Shown here in pieces: positions 35,171 through 39,585 of a stretch of 39,585 nucleotides of DNA. The DNA is from Clostridia bacterium. Lineage in GTDB: Bacteria; Bacillota; Clostridia; Oscillospirales; Acutalibacteraceae. How positions within the stretch are numbered: position 1 is the first letter of the stretch; the number at the start of each line of letters is the position of its first letter. The stretch spans positions 1-39,585 of the forward strand of contig JAFSEF010000052.1 in assembly GCA_017435865.1 (NCBI GenBank). Reading direction: 5' to 3'. The translations under genes and the position numbers were made by a program. The notes beneath the pieces were generated by a model. That model had not been told where the DNA came from. It ran no database searches and worked only from the letters and a program-made list of their open reading frames with translations.

Positions 35171-36784
35171 ATGAAATTTGCAATTCTGTCAGACGTTCAT
35201 TATATTTCCCGCCGCAGAATGCTGCCCGGTACCGATGAAAAAGTGCTGATGCACCCTGCTGCATCGGAAACCGCCTTACGGATGGCATCCGAAGTCGAAA
35301 ATGCTGACGTTATTCTCATCACAGGAGATCTGACGGACGAAGGTGACATCTGGAGTCATGAAGACCTGATCTGTATTCTCAAAGACTTACAGGCAAAAGG
35401 TAAACGTGTTTTTGTAACCACTGCAACACACGATTTTCATCATCATCGTGCCTACACCCGTTGCTACAATGATACAAAAGTGGCATATAAATCACATCCA
35501 TGGCATACTCCGTTTTTTGATCCCGAAACAGCAGATTATCGCAGCCTTGTGCAGGATGAATACAAATGGCTTGACGATGCATCCATCACACCGAAACTCG
35601 TCAGATGTGCAACACCCGGTGAACTTTGGGATCTGTATGCGGACTTCGGCAGAAACCAGGCGTTTTCCGTTTGTGATGAAGCATATTCCTATTGTGTTGA
35701 ACTGGATGATAAAACATGGTGTCTGATGCTCAACGACAATTTCCGCAACATTGAAGCACGTCAGAACGAAAGCGTTACCTACCCTGCTGTCTGCCTTCGC
35801 TGGATCAATGACCTTGTAAAAAGAGCAAAAGAAGAAGGCAAGTTCCTGTTTGCCTGCACGCACCATCCCATTGTTCCGCCTGTACCGGCTTACAGAATCG
35901 GAGCAAACAACCGCAACATGAGAGAAGCTTGTGTCGGTCATTTGCTCGCTGACATCGGCATCAATCTCGTTTTCTCAGGTCATACGCATTTTGCGGATGT
36001 CGGTTTTGCAAAATCTGACAGCGGAAATCTGTTGTGTGACATCACAACACCTTCTGTCTGGCATTATCCGCCACAGTTCAGCGTTGTTGATCTTGACGGT
36101 GAGAATCATACTGTTCAGATTGACAGTGTTGAATTGAAAACAGTCGATGGCTTTGATTTAGGCAAGCAGACGTTCAAGGAGTATATCCGTAAAGATTTTG
36201 AAGCAGAATACCGCAACAAAATCAAGAACATGAAACCGCCCCTTAACAAACTCATACTCTCACTGCAGATCAAACATCTGTATCCTCTTTGCAAGACAAC
36301 CTGCAAACTGACAAAAGAAGAATACGAGCAAATACAGAACAAATATGTATTTGACATCATTATGGATCTTGTTCATAATATGCTCGGCGGTGACGGAAGT
36401 TACACTCCCGACACCCCCATATACAAAACTCTGATGGCTTTCAGTGCGATTCTTGACAGCATTATTGATACACAGCCTTTCAAAAACATCAAAAAGGATT
36501 TGCTGAAAGGATACTCGGTCAGTGAATTTATGCAACCGATGCTTTTCAACAATTATATTCCTGACAATAATGCAAGTTTTGATTTTTCTGTTGAACCGCA
36601 GCCGCGTATGCAGTTGCCGACCTATTCTTCCCACGCAGGTGAGATTCTGATGACAGCTTTGTGCCTGCTTGCACTTCCCTTCGCAAAAATAGCCCCTGTT
36701 GCAGCCATTGCGGCTGTTCCTGCTATGACGATCAAAAACAAACTCAAAAACAAAAAGCATCCGGTCCGGCCGGAAAGATACTGA
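35171..36784 (+). CDS. Metallophosphoesterase with altered GNHD motif and long C-terminal extension
   Basis: 537 residues. The calcineurin-like core (residues 1 to ~300) starts with FAILSDVHYISRRR and has ITGDLTDEGD, THHPIVPP and FSGHTHFAD, all metal-binding blocks. The usual GNH(D/E) block reads TTATHDFHHHRAY, so Gly-Asn is replaced by Ala-Thr, which would remove the asparagine that bridges to metal or phosphate. Residues ~310-480 form a helical extension that I do not recognise (IRKDFEAEYRNKIKNMKPPL, DFDxxLVHNM-type helices). Near the end (LMTALCLLALPFAKIAPVAA) there is a hydrophobic stretch that may attach to the membrane, with a basic tail after it. No signal peptide. It is the second gene of the HAD operon; no terminator follows directly. 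Confidence 0.88.
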   Translation: MKFAILSDVHYISRRRMLPGTDEKVLMHPAASETALRMASEVENADVILITGDLTDEGDIWSHEDLICILKDLQAKGKRVFVTTATHDFHHHRAYTRCYNDTKVAYKSHPWHTPFFDPETADYRSLVQDEYKWLDDASITPKLVRCATPGELWDLYADFGRNQAFSVCDEAYSYCVELDDKTWCLMLNDNFRNIEARQNESVTYPAVCLRWINDLVKRAKEEGKFLFACTHHPIVPPVPAYRIGANNRNMREACVGHLLADIGINLVFSGHTHFADVGFAKSDSGNLLCDITTPSVWHYPPQFSVVDLDGENHTVQIDSVELKTVDGFDLGKQTFKEYIRKDFEAEYRNKIKNMKPPLNKLILSLQIKHLYPLCKTTCKLTKEEYEQIQNKYVFDIIMDLVHNMLGGDGSYTPDTPIYKTLMAFSAILDSIIDTQPFKNIKKDLLKGYSVSEFMQPMLFNNYIPDNNASFDFSVEPQPRMQLPTYSSHAGEILMTALCLLALPFAKIAPVAAIAAVPAMTIKNKLKNKKHPVRPERY

Positions 36785-36876
36785 TTGAATTTTTTACATT
36801 TACTTGTCAGGTCACAAATATCAACAAATGGAATGGTATTTTGTCAACATTAATTAATTTTTAATTATTTAAACTC

Positions 36877-36905
36877 TTGTATTTTTCTGCATTTTATGTT
36901 ATAAT
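36877..36905 (+). promoter_or_regulatory. Predicted sigma-A promoter of a small RNA
   Basis: TTGTAT (36877-36882), 17 bases, TATAAT (36900-36905) with TGT as extended -10. It lies 92 bases beyond the last protein gene on this strand and only about 60 bases before a strong terminator stem, with no convincing gene in between. Confidence 0.65.
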
Positions 36906-36911
36906 GCTCTT

Positions 36912-37008
36912 TGCTGAAAGTATGTTTCAGCCACTGAATTTACATTTGACGATCAAACGCTATAAAACGAAACCGGTAAAGCATTGTCTTTACCGGTTTC
37001 GTTTTTTA
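36912..37008 (+). ncRNA. Candidate small RNA of about 95 bases
   Basis: From the predicted start near 36912 the transcript opens with a perfect 7-base-pair hairpin (GCTGAAA 36913-36919, loop GTATG, TTTCAGC 36925-36931). A 32-base unpaired, A/T-rich linker follows, then an 18-base-pair terminator stem (36964-37005) with a T run. This stem-linker-terminator plan is that of many trans-acting regulatory RNAs. The one open frame over it (63 codons from 36877) starts inside the promoter and runs into the next terminator, so it is not a good gene. The sequence does not match 6S, SRP, tmRNA or RNase P RNA as I know them. The 320-base gap 36785-37105 otherwise holds only A/T-rich sequence and the terminator of the ribosomal operon. 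Confidence 0.55.
36964..37005 (+). terminator. Strong Rho-independent terminator of the candidate small RNA
   Basis: A perfect 18-base-pair stem, AAAACGAAACCGGTAAAG (36964-36981) with CTTTACCGGTTTCGTTTT (36988-37005), a 6-base loop CATTGT and T's to 37007. It would also stop any readthrough from the metallophosphoesterase gene. Confidence 0.88.
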
Positions 37009-37015
37009 CAGAAAC

Positions 37016-37053
37016 AAAAAAAAGGCAACCAACACAAAGGAAGGTTGCCTTTT
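37016..37053 (-). terminator. Rho-independent terminator of the rpsK-rpsD-rpoA-rplQ operon
   Basis: On the minus strand GGTTGCC-type sequence runs the other way: AAAGGCAACC (37052-37043) pairs with GGTTGCCTTT (37030-37021) over a 12-base loop, followed by a run of eight T (37023-37016). It lies about 50 bases past the rplQ stop codon. Confidence 0.85.
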
Positions 37054-37105
37054 ATCATACTTGAATGAGCTGAAACGAGTCAGTTCTTAAAACAGAAACC
37101 CGAAC

Positions 37106-37447
37106 TCAGATGAGTTCAATAATGCACATTTCTGCTGCGTCACCACGGCGAGGACCGGTCTTGGTGATGCGGCAGTAGCCGCCGTTTCTGCCATCGTACT
37201 TGGGTGCGATTTCGTCGAAGAGCTTCTTAACAACATCTTCTTTGGTGATATATGCAAGAGCCTGACGTTTATTGTGAAGGGTGTTTTCCTTGCCGAGAGT
37301 GATCATTTTCTCGGTCATGGAACGGACTTCCTTCGCCCTTGTGACGGTGGTTTCAATTCTGCCGTTTTCCAAAAGGTAAGTTACCATTGCTCTCATCATC
37401 GCTCTACGATGATCGGTAGGTCTGCCGAGCTTTCTGGTACCGGGCAT
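37106..37447 (-). CDS. rplQ: 50S ribosomal protein bL17
   Basis: 113 residues, normal length. It sits near the exit of the large subunit's peptide tunnel. The N-terminus [20 protein letters not shown] and the family segment [19 protein letters not shown] are clear, with the C-terminal [18 protein letters not shown]. It is the last gene of the operon, 44 bases after rpoA, with AAGGAGTG before the ATG. Confidence 0.98.
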   Translation of the reverse strand: MPGTRKLGRPTDHRRAMMRAMVTYLLENGRIETTVTRAKEVRSMTEKMITLGKENTLHNKRQALAYITKEDVVKKLFDEIAPKYDGRNGGYCRITKTGPRRGDAAEMCIIELI

Positions 37448-37491
37448 TTAAAATCACTCCTTACGTTAACTGATAATGTCTGATTGTCGGC

Positions 37492-38442
37492 TTATTCGTC
37501 TTCGTTACGAAGAGAAAGACCATAAGAAGCAAGTTTTGCAATGACTTCGTCCAGGGACTTACGTCCGAGGTTACGGACTTTCATCATTTCGTCTTCAGTC
37601 TTTTCAATCAGATCGCCGACTTTGTGGATGTTCGCTCTCTTCAGACAATTGAAAGAACGAACGGAAAGGTCAAGCTCCTCAACAGTCATCTCAAGCGTTT
37701 GCTTGTTTCCGCTGTCATCCTTGACCACCATAATCTCAGCGTTGCTTGCTTCATCAGACAAGTTCACGAAGAGATTGAGATGTTCGTTGAGAATCTTGGC
37801 TGCGAACGATACTGCATCTTTGGCAGTGATCGTACCGTTGGTCCACACTTCGAGAGAAAGCTTATCGTAGTCGGTAATGTTGCCGACACGGGTATTCTCG
37901 ACAATGTAGTTTACGCGCAGCACAGGGGTATAGATGGAGTCGATTGCGATAACACCGATGGGCGGGTCAAGGATTGCCTTATTACGTTCGGCAGAAACAT
38001 ATCCACGTCCGGCATCAGCCGTAAGCTCCATGCGTACATGTGCATCGCTGTTAATTGTAGCAATATGCTGTTCGGGATTGAGGATCTCAACCTCAGAATC
38101 AGCCTGAATATCACCTGCAGTGATTTCGCCTGCTGTATTGCAGTCAATATACATTGTTTTCGGACCGTTGCCGTGAATCTTCAGGATAACGCCTTTAAGA
38201 TTCAGAACGATTTCCGTAACATCTTCTTTAACACCTTCAATGGTGCTGAATTCGTGAAGCACACCGTCAATTTTGACAGATGTGATTGCATATCCCTGCA
38301 ACGACGAAAGCAAAACGCGGCGGAGACTGTTGCCCAGAGTAGTGCCGTAGCCTCTCTCCAGGGGTTCGAGGACAAACTTACCATAAACACCGTCTGCGCT
38401 CAGATCAACAGTATCGATTTTGGGCTTCTCAATACCTATCAT
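37492..38442 (-). CDS. rpoA: RNA polymerase alpha subunit
   Basis: 316 residues. Residues 1-230 form the N-terminal assembly domain ([48 protein letters not shown]), which dimerises and binds beta and beta'. After a linker the C-terminal domain (about 245-310; [29 protein letters not shown]) binds UP elements and activators. Complete and typical. AGGAGGG lies 6 bases before the ATG. An 82-base gap with two hairpins separates it from rpsD. Confidence 0.98.
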   Translation of the reverse strand: MIGIEKPKIDTVDLSADGVYGKFVLEPLERGYGTTLGNSLRRVLLSSLQGYAITSVKIDGVLHEFSTIEGVKEDVTEIVLNLKGVILKIHGNGPKTMYIDCNTAGEITAGDIQADSEVEILNPEQHIATINSDAHVRMELTADAGRGYVSAERNKAILDPPIGVIAIDSIYTPVLRVNYIVENTRVGNITDYDKLSLEVWTNGTITAKDAVSFAAKILNEHLNLFVNLSDEASNAEIMVVKDDSGNKQTLEMTVEELDLSVRSFNCLKRANIHKVGDLIEKTEDEMMKVRNLGRKSLDEVIAKLASYGLSLRNEDE

Positions 38443-38464
38443 TCAAAACCCTCCTAAAAGTAAT

Positions 38465-38505
38465 CAGGCCGGAGCCTGTGGGAAATACGATAGCAAGTAT
38501 TTCCC
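38465..38505 (-). promoter_or_regulatory. Two hairpins in the rpsD-rpoA gap
   Basis: On the minus strand GGGAAATAC (38505-38497) pairs perfectly with GTATTTCCC (38488-38480) around an 8-base loop, and CAGGC-TCCG-GCCTG (38478-38465) forms a second hairpin two bases later. Neither has a T run, so simple termination is unlikely. They could be an RNA processing site, a stability element or a partial attenuator between the two genes. Confidence 0.45.
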
Positions 38506-38524
38506 GGCAAAGTTGCGTCAATTC

Positions 38525-39151
38525 TTACTTGGAATAGAATTCAACGATCAGGTGCTCTTCAACGGGGCACTGGATCTGTTCACGTTCGGGAAGATTGACA
38601 ACCTTAGCGGAACGGTTTTCACCGTCAGTTTCAAGCCAAGCAGGAACAGGACGGGCTGCGTTTGCTTCAAAAATAGCAGTAAACTTATCGCTGTCCAGGC
38701 TCTTGTTGCGGATGGAGATCACTTCGCCGGCTCTGCAAAGATAGGACGGAATGTCCACGCAGTGACCATTGACACAGAAATGACCATGAGTAACAAGCTG
38801 TCTGGCTTCTGCACGGGAGTTAGCCCAACCGAGCAGATAAATGACATTATCAAGACGGCTTTCGCAAACCTTGAGAAGGTTTTCACCGGTCATGCCGGGC
38901 ATCTTAACTGCCATTTCATAATATTTGCTGAACTGCACTTCGTTGATGCCGTAGAATCTTCTTGCAGTCTGCTTTGCACGAAGCTGGGTGCCGTATTCGG
39001 ACTGCTTTTTACGGCTCTGACCGTGCTGGCCGGGGGCATATGCACGGCGTTCGAGTGCGCACTTATTGGTGTAGCATCTGTCGCCCTTCAGAAAGAGCTT
39101 CTTGCCTTCGCGGCGGCACAATTTACATACCGCGCCGGTATATCTTGCCAT
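38525..39151 (-). CDS. rpsD: 30S ribosomal protein uS4 (zinc-binding type)
   Basis: 208 residues. A primary 16S rRNA binder that nucleates small-subunit assembly. The N-terminal zinc knuckle is intact, with C9, C12, C26 and C31 ([18 protein letters not shown]), so this is the C+ form. The S4 domain follows ([31 protein letters not shown]). In Firmicutes S4 can repress its own operon, but here it sits inside the rpsK-rpoA-rplQ operon, 18 bases after rpsK. The ribosome binding site is AGGAGGT. Confidence 0.98.
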   Translation of the reverse strand: MARYTGAVCKLCRREGKKLFLKGDRCYTNKCALERRAYAPGQHGQSRKKQSEYGTQLRAKQTARRFYGINEVQFSKYYEMAVKMPGMTGENLLKVCESRLDNVIYLLGWANSRAEARQLVTHGHFCVNGHCVDIPSYLCRAGEVISIRNKSLDSDKFTAIFEANAARPVPAWLETDGENRSAKVVNLPEREQIQCPVEEHLIVEFYSK

Positions 39152-39169
39152 ATCTATGACACCTCCTAA

Positions 39170-39574
39170 TTATACGCGTCTTCTCTTGGGCGGACGGCAG
39201 CCGTTGTGGGGGATGGGTGTAACATCCTTGATCATGCTGACGTCAAGCCCTGCAGTCTGAAGAGCTCTGATAGCTGCTTCACGACCCTGGCCGGGGCCCT
39301 TGACATAAACTTCAACAGTCTTCATACCGTGTTCCATTGCAGCTTTTGCAGCGGTTTCGGCAGCGGTCTGAGCAGCAAACGGAGTGCTCTTTCTGGAGCC
39401 TCTGAAGCCCATTTCGCCTGCACTTGCCCATGAAACAGCATTGCCCTGGGTATCGGTGATGGTGACGATGGTGTTGTTGAAGGTGGATTGAATATGAGCT
39501 GCACCACGGTCAATATTCTTGCGCTCGCGGCGTTTGCGGGTTGCGCCTTTCTTGGCGACGGCTTTGGTAGCCAT
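39170..39574 (-). CDS. rpsK: 30S ribosomal protein uS11
   Basis: 134 residues, complete within the window; ATG at 39574 with GAGGA at 39585-39581. It lies on the platform of the small subunit. The basic N-terminus ([20 protein letters not shown]) and the family core [53 protein letters not shown] and the C-terminal [18 protein letters not shown] are typical. Genes upstream in this operon (usually rpsM, rpmJ, infA) would lie beyond the right edge. Confidence 0.98.
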   Translation of the reverse strand: MATKAVAKKGATRKRRERKNIDRGAAHIQSTFNNTIVTITDTQGNAVSWASAGEMGFRGSRKSTPFAAQTAAETAAKAAMEHGMKTVEVYVKGPGQGREAAIRALQTAGLDVSMIKDVTPIPHNGCRPPKRRRV

Positions 39575-39585
39575 ACTATATCCTC

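Noticed and set aside
36877-37068. 63-codon frame over the candidate small RNA.
   Set aside because: It starts inside the promoter, has no ribosome binding site, and runs through two terminators.
38465-38505. A terminator or second promoter between rpsD and rpoA.
   Set aside because: The hairpins lack a T run on either strand and no -35/-10 pair of good quality was found in the 82 bases.

Overview
The window looks like the chromosome of a spore-forming, anaerobic-type Firmicute of the class Clostridia, probably near Ruminococcaceae/Oscillospiraceae. The support is a SpoIIID regulator, a DUF4093-type RNase M5, an EFR1-type flavodoxin/ferredoxin protein, an ECF vitamin transporter subunit, a zinc-type S4, TTG/GTG starts with strong AGGAGG-like ribosome binding sites, and sigma-A promoters with 16-17 base spacers. 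Family names come from reading the translations; no database search was run.

Layout. 1-1313 (minus): 5' part of a class C group II intron with its reverse transcriptase, cut by the window edge and sitting directly behind a Rho-independent terminator. 1357-5916 (minus): a surface-polysaccharide operon of a glycosyltransferase and the three enzymes that make UDP-N-acetyl-L-fucosamine. 6119-12989 (minus): uvrB-uvrA followed by two paralogous membrane-anchored proteins of unknown function. 13169-19670: a helical protein behind a forespore-type promoter, radC, an RluA-type pseudouridine synthase, ligA, the bifunctional NAD(P)HX repair enzyme and a small lipoprotein. 19724-21178: a secreted metallophosphoesterase. 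21387-28179 (plus): alaS, a HIT protein, comEC, holA and rnmV in one tight series. 28255-29004: a secreted orphan. 29040-30657 (minus): an ECF S-component and a P-loop kinase behind an attenuator-like leader. 30953-31628: spoIIID and a small basic protein. 31676-34340 (minus): an MFS transporter, a LOG protein and an EFR1 protein. 34487-36784: a HAD hydrolase and an unusual metallophosphoesterase. 36912-37008: a candidate small RNA. 37106-39574 (minus): rpsK-rpsD-rpoA-rplQ.

Most of the window is housekeeping (DNA repair and replication, translation, ribosome). The parts most worth a second look are the candidate small RNA with its own promoter, 5' hairpin and strong terminator; the attenuator upstream of the transporter/kinase pair, whose kinase has an unexplained 180-residue N-terminal domain; the tandem paralogues attached to uvrBA; a ComEC whose nuclease-like domain has lost its metal ligands; the sigma-F-like and sigma-E-like promoters; and the group IIC intron at a terminator.
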